Notes: generated by a model from the letters alone, not told the origin. A stretch of DNA of 64,000 nucleotides from Alphaproteobacteria bacterium US3C007 (GCA_034423775.1 CP139918.1:310001-374000), one strand, 5' to 3'; shown: positions 28,561 to 37,154, counted from the first letter of the stretch. Numbers and translations are program-made.

Positions 28561-28993
28561 CAGGCTTGAATATAAGCGCGTAAAACAATCTGAGCAGACG
28601 CTTACCCCTTTTCAAGGGCTTATGGCAGATTCAAGAACTGAGGCCTGGCTAGGCCTAGACAAGCACATATAGGTTTACTGAGCCCGGAATATCAAAACCC
28701 TGCTTGGCGGTATGAGGCTGGTCGCTGCAGCGCAGATATTTGAAAATATATTTCATCCCACAAAAATGCGGCGGGTTCCCGGATGCCAGTACATCGGAAA
28801 ACCTAACCATTTAATAGCCTCAATCACGCGGCGACTCTGCATGCTTTGCCAATAAGCCAAAACCTGTGGGCTTGCTCTACCCACCCTTAACAACGCGCAC
28901 AGGCAGGAAGAACGGATAAAGTTTGCGCAGGCCAACAAAAAAATAACCTATAAATTTTGAACCGGCATTTAAGGTTTTAAGCAGATTGCCGGC
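28561..28993. other. 433-bp intergenic region between convergent operons
   Basis: This lies between the 3' ends of the polyamine-type operon (plus) and the NitT/TauT-type operon (minus). Short inverted repeats are visible (TAAGCG/CGCTTA near 28573-28604; CCCTT-TTC-AAGGG near 28608-28620) but no standard terminator. A 61-codon minus-strand frame in it has no recognisable features. Confidence 0.3.
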
Positions 28994-29746
28994 TTACCGC
29001 TTTGCGGCGTAATAGCTTACACGCCGCTCTAAATAAGCCAAAAACTCTGAAATTGAAAAAGCGAGTGCAAACAAAACAATCAAAACCGCCCAAAAGTGAC
29101 TCATGAGAAAATTTGCGGAATAGAGTTCAAATAGAGCACCAAAACCCACAATAGAAATAAGTAATTGGCCTATAATCACGCCTTTTACTGCCCTTATAAT
29201 ACCGATCCGGACGCCTCCTAAAATTTCTGGCAACGCGGCCCAAAAATATATTTTTGTAAATGCTTTCAATGGCGTGGCGCCAAAGCTTGTCGCCATTTCT
29301 ACCAGAGAACGGTTGATCTGTCTTACACCAGCACGGGTATTTAAGATAATAATCCAAACAGCAAAAAGAGACGTGGTGATAATGATAGACTTCATACCAA
29401 ATCCAAAAAGCACCATTAACACGGGCACTAAAGCCGTAAGGGGGGCACTAAGGAATACGTTTACCCAAGGGAGTAACAATTCATCAATCAGGCGGTTCTT
29501 ACCCATTAATATTCCAACAATTATTCCGATGACCACGGCGTAAAACACCCCGGAACAAAACGCATAAGCCGTTTCTTTAAGTGCATTTTGGAAGGCTACT
29601 GTCCCCAAAACTTCATAAAGTGTAGACAAAACCTTACTTAATGGAGGAATAAAAAACGTAACCTTAGCCTGCCCAATAAATTCCCAGAGAGCCCCCCATA
29701 AAAGCAGGGATGACATCCCGGGTAAGCGATATCCAAATAAATGCAT
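28994..29746 (-). CDS. ABC transporter permease, NitT/TauT type
   Basis: A 250-residue permease with about six helices and the loop VEMATSFGATPLKAFTKIYF that contacts the ATPase, as in SsuC/TauC/ThiX permeases. It is the last gene of the operon, 11 bases after the ATPase. A second, different permease precedes the ATPase, so the transporter probably works with a heterodimeric pore. Confidence 0.88.
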   Translation of the reverse strand: MHLFGYRLPGMSSLLLWGALWEFIGQAKVTFFIPPLSKVLSTLYEVLGTVAFQNALKETAYAFCSGVFYAVVIGIIVGILMGKNRLIDELLLPWVNVFLSAPLTALVPVLMVLFGFGMKSIIITTSLFAVWIIILNTRAGVRQINRSLVEMATSFGATPLKAFTKIYFWAALPEILGGVRIGIIRAVKGVIIGQLLISIVGFGALFELYSANFLMSHFWAVLIVLFALAFSISEFLAYLERRVSYYAAKR

Positions 29747-29757
29747 GCGCGGCCTTC

Positions 29758-30564
29758 CTATTCAACGTAACTGCGTAAAGACGTCCAAATATCATCAACG
29801 ATATCAAGATATTCAGAGTCTCGTCGTATTGCATCTACCCCTTTTGCCCGAAAATTTGACGGTCTGATAATTTCCGACACACGACTTGGGCGAGGTAATA
29901 AAATAGCAATTTGGTCCGATACATAGACTGCTTCTTCAATGGAATGCGTTACGAAAATAAATGTTTTGTTTTTGCTTTCAACAAGCTGCAACAAGTCTTC
30001 TTGAAACTTACGGCGCGTTTGCTCATCGACGGCCGAAAAGGGCTCATCCATCAACAGCACATCTGCGTCTACAGCCAACGCACGGGCCAAACCAACCCTT
30101 TGACGCATACCGCCAGATAATTCATGCGGGAAACTATTTTCAAAACCCTGTAAACCGACTTCTGTGATATAATTCGCAGCAATCCCTTCGCGCTCAGTTT
30201 TTTCGACACCCCGCATTTCAAGCCCGAATGAGACATTTTTCAAAACGGACGCCCAAGGCATCAGCGCAAAATCTTGAAATACAAATGCGCGGTCTGTGCC
30301 TGGGCCGGTGACGCTCTTGTTATTCACCATTACAGTTCCAGCGCTCGGCTCAAGCAATCCCGCAATGATTTTCAATAAGGTTGTTTTACCACATCCCGAC
30401 GGACCCAAAAGTGAGGTCAATTCCCCCTTTGGAAATTTTAAGGACATATCCTTCAGAGCCTCAACATTTCCATAATTTTTTGAAATATTATCGACAGAAA
30501 CGGCTATTGGTTTTTCAAGGTTTTGAAGGTCTTCATCAACATTTTTAATCTGAGACATAACCAC
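29758..30564 (-). CDS. ABC transporter ATP-binding protein, NitT/TauT type
   Basis: A 268-residue ATPase with Walker A GPSGCGKTT, Q-loop FQDFALMPW, signature LSGGMRQR, Walker B LLMDEPFSAVD and the H-loop VTHS. This combination is typical of nitrate/sulfonate/taurine and thiamin-precursor transporters. GTG 30564 has AGGAA at good spacing; ATG 30558 is the alternative. It overlaps the preceding permease by about 20 bases. Confidence 0.92.
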   Translation of the reverse strand: MVMSQIKNVDEDLQNLEKPIAVSVDNISKNYGNVEALKDMSLKFPKGELTSLLGPSGCGKTTLLKIIAGLLEPSAGTVMVNNKSVTGPGTDRAFVFQDFALMPWASVLKNVSFGLEMRGVEKTEREGIAANYITEVGLQGFENSFPHELSGGMRQRVGLARALAVDADVLLMDEPFSAVDEQTRRKFQEDLLQLVESKNKTFIFVTHSIEEAVYVSDQIAILLPRPSRVSEIIRPSNFRAKGVDAIRRDSEYLDIVDDIWTSLRSYVE

Positions 30565-31306
30565 GCTCGTTTCCTTTAAAGAGAAGGGTTTCTACTTTAT
30601 CCAAGAGGTTTAAAAAAAGAACTGACAGCACAATAATGGAAAAAATAGCAGCATACATGGACGGGTAATCTGCGATCGAGCGGCTGTAAGTTATAATATC
30701 ACCAACACCAGTGGGGGTGATTTTAAGCTCGGCTAAAATAGCCCCAATAAACCCTGCCGATATACCAAGGCGGAGGCCCGCGAAAATGACCGGAGATGCC
30801 GCTGGAATGATGATACGAGATATGACAGACAGCCGCGAAGCAAGAAAGGATATGCCCATTTCTTTTAAGGACTCTGGGGTATTTTTCACCGCGCCGCTGG
30901 TATTCAAGACTATCACGGGCATTGCCATGATGCAGACAACAATCACTTTTGACGTGAGACCAATGCCATATGCCAAAACAAGAAGCGGGATCAAAGCAGC
31001 TAATGGCGCGGCTTGCATGACGATAAAGATTGGCGAAAACAGCCAGTCAAAAAATTGGCTCAAACCGACCCATAATCCCACGATAATTCCAACAACGGCA
31101 GAAATGGCGATACCAATTATTAAAGGGCGCAATGTTTCTGCATATGCCTCGAACAGCCTTCCATCTGCGGTCATTTGCATAAGCGCCGACATTGATTCCA
31201 AAAACGTAGGAAACGCGTAGCTTACAGGCACTCTTCCTGCAATTTCCCAAGCGAAACAAAGGGCAAAAGCAGAAAACAATTTTAATATGAAGGCTCGATT
31301 TTGCAT
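30545..31306 (-). CDS. ABC transporter permease, NitT/TauT type
   Basis: A 253-residue permease with six helices and the contact loop KEMGISFLASRLSVISRIII. I chose ATG 31306 (MQNRAF), with GGA eight bases before it; the frame stays open to 31357. It lies between the binding-protein gene and the ATPase gene. Confidence 0.88.
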   Translation of the reverse strand: MQNRAFILKLFSAFALCFAWEIAGRVPVSYAFPTFLESMSALMQMTADGRLFEAYAETLRPLIIGIAISAVVGIIVGLWVGLSQFFDWLFSPIFIVMQAAPLAALIPLLVLAYGIGLTSKVIVVCIMAMPVIVLNTSGAVKNTPESLKEMGISFLASRLSVISRIIIPAASPVIFAGLRLGISAGFIGAILAELKITPTGVGDIITYSRSIADYPSMYAAIFSIIVLSVLFLNLLDKVETLLFKGNERGYVSD

Positions 31307-31369
31307 TGATTTAATCCGTCTACAGGAATTGGTTGCGCCAATTTTCTGCGCAACCAAATTTTCGCAAAA

Positions 31370-32347
31370 TTACTGTGAGGCTTTATCAAGCGGTGCCAAA
31401 TACCAAAAATCCTCGATATTCAAATCACTGGCGTTGCCCTCAAGTTGACCAGCAGCCGAGTACCATTCCATATCGGCATTTGCAGCTTTTCGGCCGCCCC
31501 CATTCGGATCATACAGACCGCCTGCCACGGCATCGGTGTAAAACCCATCAAGCTCTGCCAAGATTTCAGGGGGCAATTGACCGATTGGTCCATCGGGATT
31601 TGTTTCACGACGGATAATCGTTGGATCCTTATGAAGATCTTGCCAAACGGACAAAAGCGCGCTCACAAAAATATCAACGTCTTTTTCGTTATTTTTAATC
31701 CAATCAAGATTTCCAAATAAGGCCTCATCGCTGGCCTCTACTTCAAACATTTCTAACACATTGAAGTTTTCGCCAGCTTCGCTGCGCATGAGTTTATTCT
31801 TGTTTGACAGGTCAATAATGGTTGCATCTGCACGCCCACCAAGCAGCGCAGCAACGCGATTAGACGATCCTGGTACATATGAGCGCTTTCCAAACTGCAT
31901 TCCAAGCCGGTCTTCGATCACATTTGCAATTGAGTCAGTGCCGCCACCCCTTGAGTGTAACAAAATCGGTTCACCATCCAGATCTTTAAGCGACGCGTAT
32001 TTGGTCGTGGTGACGGGAAAAAATTTCAACTTTGAAAGTTGAAATATTATGCGCAAAGGTGCCTTTGATCTTTGCATGGCTGCATATGGGGTTCCAAATC
32101 CAATATCCATTTGCCCGCTAAGCACAGCTTGAATCGCAAGTTCCTCATCAGAAAACGCTGTCCACTCATAATCCAAGCCATTCGCCCGCGCACGATCAAG
32201 CGCAACAAAGAATGCGGCAAGTTCATCTGATGGTGCTTCTGCCAGCGCAATTTTAATTTTTTCAGCTTGAGCAGCGCCAATTGCAAACGACAGAGCAATT
32301 GGGATAGCAGCCGCAAACTGTACGGTCTTTTTAAAAAAATTTATCAT
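31370..32347 (-). CDS. ABC transporter substrate-binding protein, NitT/TauT (NMT1-like) type
   Basis: A 325-residue periplasmic protein with a clear signal peptide (FAAAIPIALSFAIGAAQA). The type-2 periplasmic fold is recognisable from IKIALAEAPSDELAAFFVALD and GQMDIGFGTPYAAM. The RBS GGGAGGAG lies five bases before ATG 32347, which fixes the start. Ligand is unknown; the neighbouring FAH-family enzyme suggests a small organic acid or an aromatic breakdown product. Confidence 0.88.
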   Translation of the reverse strand: MINFFKKTVQFAAAIPIALSFAIGAAQAEKIKIALAEAPSDELAAFFVALDRARANGLDYEWTAFSDEELAIQAVLSGQMDIGFGTPYAAMQRSKAPLRIIFQLSKLKFFPVTTTKYASLKDLDGEPILLHSRGGGTDSIANVIEDRLGMQFGKRSYVPGSSNRVAALLGGRADATIIDLSNKNKLMRSEAGENFNVLEMFEVEASDEALFGNLDWIKNNEKDVDIFVSALLSVWQDLHKDPTIIRRETNPDGPIGQLPPEILAELDGFYTDAVAGGLYDPNGGGRKAANADMEWYSAAGQLEGNASDLNIEDFWYLAPLDKASQ

Positions 32348-32419
32348 GTTACTCCTCCCAGGAAGCGTTACGTGTGATGGCAAGGTTGCTTTTGCTTTTT
32401 CTCTTGCTGAGTTTAATGC

Positions 32420-33133
32420 TCAATCATCCCCAAAAAGACGTTTTGAAACTGAGATTAGATGCGTGCGCATCGCTGCTTGTGCTTCATTGGCGTTTCGTCC
32501 CGCAATCGCTGCAAAAATTCGTGTGTGCTCAGCAAAGCTGTCATGGTCAGAAGCCGGGCGATCGCTGCTGCGCACCACCTTATTCCAAGACACGGCACGG
32601 CGAACCGCGTTTAAATATTCAAACATTGACATTAAAAGTGGATTTTGTGCTGCCGCGGCAATTTCATGGTGCAATAGGTCATCAGCACGTTCGTATTCTG
32701 ACCAAGAGGTTGCACTAGACGCGGCATTACACGCCGCATCAATACGAGATACATCTGCTTCTGAGGCGTGAATTGCCGCTTCACGTGCGATCGCAGGTTC
32801 AATCGATAAACGCGCCCGCAGCAATTGAACTGGTGTCAGCTCATTCACCAGTTCCGATATATTCAAAATCGATTTTTCAGAATGAGGCTCTGCGATAAAT
32901 GTCCCTTTGCCAACATGCCGCCAAATAACCCCCTCGCGTTCCAATATATCAAAGGCTTTGCGTAAATTAGCTCTGGTGATCTTAAAGCGATCAATCAAAT
33001 CACGTTCAGATGGCAGACGACTGCCCGGCGCAAAATCCTCACTGGCGATCAATGACTTTAGCTTTTCAACGGTGCTATATCCTGTTTTTATTTCGCTAGA
33101 TGTACTGCTCTGCGCATCATATAAATCATTCAT
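32420..33133 (-). CDS. GntR family transcriptional regulator, FadR type
   Basis: A 237-residue regulator. The N-terminal winged helix is GSRLPSERDLIDRFKITRANLRKAFDILEREG, given here as the stretch following KSLIASEDFAP, and the C-terminal FCD domain contains the usual HHEI and HTRIFAAI histidines that bind a metal and effector. It heads the minus-strand transport operon and faces the FAH-family gene, so it probably controls both. ATG 33133 is used; TTG 33145 is also in frame. Confidence 0.92.
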   Translation of the reverse strand: MNDLYDAQSSTSSEIKTGYSTVEKLKSLIASEDFAPGSRLPSERDLIDRFKITRANLRKAFDILEREGVIWRHVGKGTFIAEPHSEKSILNISELVNELTPVQLLRARLSIEPAIAREAAIHASEADVSRIDAACNAASSATSWSEYERADDLLHHEIAAAAQNPLLMSMFEYLNAVRRAVSWNKVVRSSDRPASDHDSFAEHTRIFAAIAGRNANEAQAAMRTHLISVSKRLFGDD

Positions 33134-33140
33134 TTGGCCG

Positions 33141-33231
33141 ACCAATTTACCATTATTTACCCCACATCAGCAAAATTGGTTGCAAAATGCAAACAAAATG
33201 TGAATAAATATTAAATTGGTTGCGATTGGTC
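33141..33231. promoter_or_regulatory. divergent control region with repeated ATTGGT boxes
   Basis: The 11-base word AAATTGGTTGC occurs at 33173-33183 and again at 33213-33223, exactly 40 bases apart. A further ATTGGT is at 33225-33230 and its reverse complement ACCAAT at 33141-33146. FadR-type GntR proteins bind TGGT/ACCA half-sites, so these are candidate operators for the adjacent regulator. Assignment is by pattern only. Confidence 0.5.
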
Positions 33232-33272
33232 GAATTCAAAATATACTTATTAACTACAGCATGGAGTCGCAT

Positions 33273-33959
33273 ATGGCGCGTTACGCAATACCAGAACCGC
33301 AGATTCAAACACTGCCTATTGTTGGAAAGGATGAAGTTTTTCCAGTGCGCCGTGTTTATTGTATTGGACGAAACTATGCAGCGCATGCTGTTGAAATGGG
33401 GCATGACCCTGATAAAGAAGACCCCTTCTTTTTTCAAAAGAACCCGGATAATTTAAACTTAACCGGGCGCTTTCCATATCCCCCTAAAAGTTCGGATGTA
33501 CACCATGAAGCAGAAGTATTGGTTGCCCTGAAATCAGGCGGTACAAATATCGAATACGCGGATGCGATGTCTCATGTATATGGATATGCTCTGTGCCTTG
33601 ATATGACGCGCCGTGATCGGCAAGGTGAAATGAAAAAAGCGGGCCGCCCATGGGAAATTGGCAAGGCCTTTGAACACTCGGCACCCTGTGGGCCGTTGCA
33701 CTTGGCCTCGGATGTTGGGCACCCGACGGAAGGGGATATCGTCTTAACGGTCAATGGTGAGCTTCGTCAGGAAGGCAATTTGAATCAAATGATTTGGAAG
33801 GTTCCAGACATGATAGCCTATCTAAGCGCGTATTATGAATTAGCGCCGGGAGATGTGATCCTCTCTGGCACCCCGTCAGGTGTCGGGCCTGTTCAAAAGG
33901 GCGACGTTATGCGCCTTTCGCTCGCCCCATTTGGCCACTTAGAGGTAACCGTGACCTAG
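33273..33959 (+). CDS. fumarylacetoacetate hydrolase family protein
   Basis: A 228-residue FAH-fold enzyme. The metal ligands are visible in HHEAEVLVAL and in the later CLDMTRRD region, and LSGTPSGVGPVQKGD is the conserved C-terminal motif. Members hydrolyse or decarboxylate beta-diketo acids from aromatic catabolism (for example fumarylpyruvate); the exact substrate is not clear. ATG 33273 was chosen because GGAG lies seven bases before it. It is divergent from the GntR regulator and transport operon. Confidence 0.9.
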   Translation: MARYAIPEPQIQTLPIVGKDEVFPVRRVYCIGRNYAAHAVEMGHDPDKEDPFFFQKNPDNLNLTGRFPYPPKSSDVHHEAEVLVALKSGGTNIEYADAMSHVYGYALCLDMTRRDRQGEMKKAGRPWEIGKAFEHSAPCGPLHLASDVGHPTEGDIVLTVNGELRQEGNLNQMIWKVPDMIAYLSAYYELAPGDVILSGTPSGVGPVQKGDVMRLSLAPFGHLEVTVT

Positions 33960-33988
33960 GGCTTTGAGTAAATATGCATATGGTGTTT

Positions 33989-34017
33989 TTGAGATTTAGG
34001 ATCATTTAGCGTATAGT
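33989..34017 (+). promoter_or_regulatory. sigma-70-like promoter
   Basis: TTGAGA (33989-33994) and TATAGT (34012-34017) are separated by exactly 17 bases. It lies 30 bases after the FAH-family gene and just before a terminator, so it would make only a very short RNA unless the terminator is read through. Confidence 0.4.
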
Positions 34018-34032
34018 TTCGATATAAAATGG

Positions 34033-34064
34033 AAAGGCCGGCTTCTGAGATAGCTGGCCTTTTT
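34033..34064 (+). terminator. intrinsic terminator
   Basis: AAAGGCCGGC (34033-34042) pairs with GCTGGCCTTT (34053-34062) through ten pairs, one of them G-U, and is followed by a T-run. It probably ends the FAH-family transcript. Confidence 0.8.
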
Positions 34065-34519
34065 GATGACATTCAACTTCAAAAGGCCCATATCTCATGT
34101 TGAAAAGCGCTTCTCGCGGGCGGTTCTTAAAAAAAGATCATCAAAAAACGCTATAATTTTTCCGGAGGTTTTTTATACGCCAAGGATTTTCGACCGGTTC
34201 GAGGCACCACCTTGTCGAAAGGAGCTGTGTCTGAAGGTTAGATGTTGGTGGCCTTTTTTGACATTTATTTGCATCCAAAATGCTCCCTAGCCCGGATAAA
34301 TCATCCACAAGAAACTCTTTCTGTTTTTATCATGATCCGCGAAGCAGAGTTAACAGCCAATCAAACGCCTATTTCTTGCAAAGGACAGGAGCTGGTATTT
34401 TTTCAAAAAATGGCAATAGCTCAGCCGGTGGTTATTTTTCAGGCCTGTTGTTTTGCTGAAAAGAATAGCCCCTATACTTGAGCTGCGCCGCAGAGCAAGC
34501 GGTCAGCAAATCAAAGGAC
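34065..34519. other. intergenic region, no gene supported
   Basis: Between the terminator and the BASS-like gene there are only short plus-strand frames without family resemblance. The candidate structured RNA at 34152-34259 is the only element I can point to. Confidence 0.4.
34152..34259 (+). ncRNA. candidate structured small RNA
   Basis: A -10-like TATAAT (34152-34157) is followed by a hairpin TTTCGAC (34188-34194)/GTCGAAA (34214-34220). The large loop of that hairpin contains GGCACCACC (34203-34211). That loop sequence can pair, with a two-base bulge, with GGTGGCC (34247-34253), which runs directly into six T (34254-34259). This gives either a pseudoknot or two competing folds, one ending as a terminator. 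No good -35 box is visible and no known family was recognised. Confidence 0.35.
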
Positions 34520-35461
34520 TTAATTGGTTTCACTCAAAGGGTTTTTACCTAAAACGGGCCGCATCAATATCGGTGTAAGATACATGGGAAATTGATAGCA
34601 GCCTAAAAAAATTAAAAACTCTTCAGATTGTGATGCGCTGGCTGCAATCAAAAAAATCGCGACATTGCGATTGCCGGCAACAATGGCTAGGGGTGCCGCA
34701 TATGCAGGGCTAAGACCATATCGCAGCAGAAAATAAGCACAAACCTGCAATCCAAAATTTATCACCACAGCCAAAAGTAACCACCCCGCCAAGAGCACCG
34801 GCTGCGCGGCCAATGTGGGCGCAACCGCGCTCATTAAGCCGATCACAATTACCGCAAGCGCCAAAGAGGTTAATCCATCCAGTGCCGTGATTTCTTGCGC
34901 CTGCATGTCAGAGCGCAAAATCGCCCGAAATAAAAATGCACATGCAATCGTCACACTCATGACACCGCACAACCGCAAAGCCGCATCAAGCGCCTGCACC
35001 AGGCTGCCCAGCGCGGGCGAGAGCCAAAATATGGGAATGATTGTCAGGGGCAGTAAGATCGTTCCCAGAATAAGAAGGCGAAACGCAGGCTCAGGTGGAT
35101 GCCCTAACATCACGGATAGGTTTGGTGCTCCGGTCAGTGGGGGGGCTGCCAACATCAGCGTGAGCACAACGGCAATGGGGTGATCTGCCAACCCAAAAAA
35201 GCCAAAAAGACAGATGCAAAGCAAAGGCAGTGCCAGTTGGTAGGCCAGCACCACCCTTGCTGTCTGGTGAATATGGCGCAAAGCCGCCAACGCATCTGGA
35301 AATCCCACGCGAAACGCTGTGATAAACAGCAAAAGCAGCACCAATTCGCTTAACCAAGGACGCAACGCCATCGCAGTTTCGGGCAGCGCCAAACCTGCGC
35401 ATAAGCCTGCCACAAGAACAAAGCGCCCATGGCGTGCCAATTGACCAAGCGCGCCAAGCAT
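34520..35461 (-). CDS. BASS-like (bile acid:sodium symporter fold) membrane protein
   Basis: A 313-residue protein with about nine or ten hydrophobic helices and short loops, reminiscent of the bile acid:sodium symporter fold (LMLAAPPLTGAPNLSVMLG in the crossover region and AIVAGNRNVAIFLIAA later). The substrate is unknown. ATG 35461 follows the TRAP fragment's stop by five bases; the frame stays open to 35506. It was probably co-transcribed with the TRAP transporter that is now broken, and its present expression is in doubt because an IS lies upstream. Confidence 0.65.
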   Translation of the reverse strand: MLGALGQLARHGRFVLVAGLCAGLALPETAMALRPWLSELVLLLLFITAFRVGFPDALAALRHIHQTARVVLAYQLALPLLCICLFGFFGLADHPIAVVLTLMLAAPPLTGAPNLSVMLGHPPEPAFRLLILGTILLPLTIIPIFWLSPALGSLVQALDAALRLCGVMSVTIACAFLFRAILRSDMQAQEITALDGLTSLALAVIVIGLMSAVAPTLAAQPVLLAGWLLLAVVINFGLQVCAYFLLRYGLSPAYAAPLAIVAGNRNVAIFLIAASASQSEEFLIFLGCYQFPMYLTPILMRPVLGKNPLSETN

Positions 35462-35466
35462 CCGGC

Positions 35467-35955
35467 TTATCCGCTGGGTCGCTGGCGGATATTTTCGGGC
35501 AACCAAGTCGCCAATTCGGGAAAGATCACCAAAATCACCACCATCAGCAACATAAGGCCAACCATCGGGATCGCGGTTCTGGCGATATAGCCAATTTCAT
35601 GACGGGTCATTCCTTGCAGCACAAAGAGGTTAAACCCGATCGGAGGCGTGACTTGCGCGGTTTCGATCACAACAACAAGGAAGATACCGAACCAGATAAC
35701 ATCTATTCCAGCCGCGCGGATCATTGGTTCAACGATCGCCATAGTCAGCACCACCGAAGAGAGCCCATCCATAAACATCCCCAAAATGAGATAAAAAACC
35801 GTTAAAACGGCGATTAAGGCCACCGGAGACAGGTTATAGCTGTCAATCATTTCGGCAAGCGCGCGCGGCAGGCCCGTAAAGCCCATTGACAGGGATAGAA
35901 ATGCCGCGCCCATCAAGATAAACGCGATCATCGCAGAGGTTTTTGTCGCGCCCAT
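35467..35955 (-). pseudogene. TRAP transporter large permease (DctM), 3' fragment cut by an IS
   Basis: About 162 residues corresponding to the C-terminal third of a DctM-type TRAP permease (FMDGLSSVVLTMAIVEP, then ETAQVTPPIGFNLFVLQG, which is the family signature). The frame ends exactly at the edge of the IS copy. The N-terminal two thirds are not on the far side of the IS nor elsewhere in the window, so sequence has been lost or moved. Confidence 0.9.
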
Positions 35956-35966
35956 TGTCTAGCCCC

Positions 35967-36833
35967 CTATACTCGCCCATTGAGTTTTGGTTTCTCTAAT
36001 AAGGTTTCTGGGACGGGTGGGCGCATGTTTAATGCGTGATGAGGTCTGATCTGGTTGTATTGCCTGAGCCAAACATTGATAGCGACCTGGGCTTGCCGTG
36101 TGGTGTGGAACCATTCAGCGTTTAGCACTTCTTTTCGCAAGGTGCCGTTAAAGCGTTCGTTGTATCCATTTTCCCAAGGGCTGCCCGGATAGATTTGCAT
36201 TGGTTTGATACCGATCCTCTTCAGCCAGTCCTGTAGATGCGTGGCAATGAACTCGGGTCCGTTGTCAGAGCGAATAAACTCTGGCTTACCATGTTTAATC
36301 AGCAGCGGGTGCAGTGTCTCCAAAACGTCGTTCGCATTCATTTTGGATCGCACTGCCACGTAGAGCGCTTCACGGGTATATTCATCTAGAACCGTGAGCA
36401 TTTTATAGCTGCACCCATTGCTAAGCTTATCGTGCACAAAGTCGATCGCCCAAATATGGTTGGGATGTGTGGGCCGCAGCCTGATGATGGAGCTGTCTTT
36501 GTGATAAAGCCGTTTGCGCTTCTTGTGCCGGCGCGGCAGCTGTAAACCTTCTTCGTTCCATAAGCGCTCGATCCTCTTGTGGTTAACACGCCAGCCTTCC
36601 ATGCGCAGCAGGGCTGTGACTTTCCTATAACCATACCACCCATACTGTTTGGCCAGCCGGATCATCGCCAAGCGTAGTTTGGTATCATCTACTTGTTTGG
36701 CTTGATAGCGCAGACTTGAGCGGGCTACATCCAGAACAGCGCAAGCACGCCGCTCAGAAATATCCAGCTTTTGACGCGTATGAATAACAGCCTGACGAAG
36801 CTGAGCCCGCGTCAGGCCCGTGGCTTTAGATGA
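35967..36833 (-). CDS. IS3-family transposase OrfB (DDE integrase domain), copy 1
   Basis: The OrfB frame is open from 36833 and overlaps the end of orfA by 22 bases in the -1 frame, so OrfAB is probably made by ribosomal frameshifting. The first in-frame ATG (36671) lies inside the conserved N-terminal region (RRACAVLDVARSSLRY is upstream of it). The catalytic triad is visible in WAIDFVHD, RSDNGPEF and NERFNGTLRKE. About 288 residues, full length for the IS407-like group. Confidence 0.88.
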   Translation of the reverse strand, partial: SSKATGLTRAQLRQAVIHTRQKLDISERRACAVLDVARSSLRYQAKQVDDTKLRLAMIRLAKQYGWYGYRKVTALLRMEGWRVNHKRIERLWNEEGLQLPRRHKKRKRLYHKDSSIIRLRPTHPNHIWAIDFVHDKLSNGCSYKMLTVLDEYTREALYVAVRSKMNANDVLETLHPLLIKHGKPEFIRSDNGPEFIATHLQDWLKRIGIKPMQIYPGSPWENGYNERFNGTLRKEVLNAEWFHTTRQAQVAINVWLRQYNQIRPHHALNMRPPVPETLLEKPKLNGRV

Positions 36834-37099
36834 TCAAGGCTCTCCTTCAGGATCACCTTGTCTAACTGCAAGTCAGCGACGATCTTCTTCAAGCGCTCGT
36901 TTTCTTTCTTGAGCGATTTCATCTCTGAAACCTGTGAACGAGAAAGGCCTCCAAACTTCTTACGCCAGTAATAATAACTCTTATCTGAAATCCCAGCTTT
37001 GCGACACGCACTCACAACGTCCAAACCATCGTGCAAATGAACATCAATCTCGCGCAATAACTTCAACACATCTTCATCAGAATAACGCTTCCGAGCCAT
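36812..37099 (-). CDS. IS3-family transposase OrfA, copy 1
   Basis: A 95-residue helix-turn-helix and leucine-zipper protein (VSACRKAGISDKSYYYWRKKFGG, here described as the DNA-binding part, then a coiled coil KKENERLKKIVADLQLDK). It recognises the IS ends and supplies the N-terminal part of the OrfAB transposase. Confidence 0.9.
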   Translation of the reverse strand: MARKRYSDEDVLKLLREIDVHLHDGLDVVSACRKAGISDKSYYYWRKKFGGLSRSQVSEMKSLKKENERLKKIVADLQLDKVILKESLDHLKPRA

Positions 37100-37154
37100 G
37101 TTTCCTTACTCCCTATGCCAAAATATACTGGCACAGTTCTAGGGGGCTAAGACA

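Larger units (their letters stand above)
35956..37154 (-). mobile_element. IS3-family insertion sequence, copy 1
   Basis: The element is 1,199 bp, with ends TGTCTAGCCCCCTA and (reverse complement) TGTCTTAGCCCCCTA. It carries overlapping orfA and orfB on the minus strand. The same 1,199 bp occurs at 44736-45934, offset by exactly 8,780 bases, with no difference that I can see. The flanking bases (CAT on the left, CAA on the right) do not form a target duplication. Confidence 0.93.

Noticed and set aside
28753..28938. A 61-codon minus-strand frame between the two transport operons
   Set aside because: No family resemblance, odd composition and no clear RBS; treated as non-coding.
34190..34215. 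GGTTCGAGG resembling a tRNA T-loop
   Set aside because: No cloverleaf can be built around it; the bases fit the hairpin of the candidate RNA better.
34063..34481. Two overlapping short plus-strand frames after the FAH-family gene
   Set aside because: They overlap a terminator and the candidate RNA, have no RBS worth naming and look non-protein-like.
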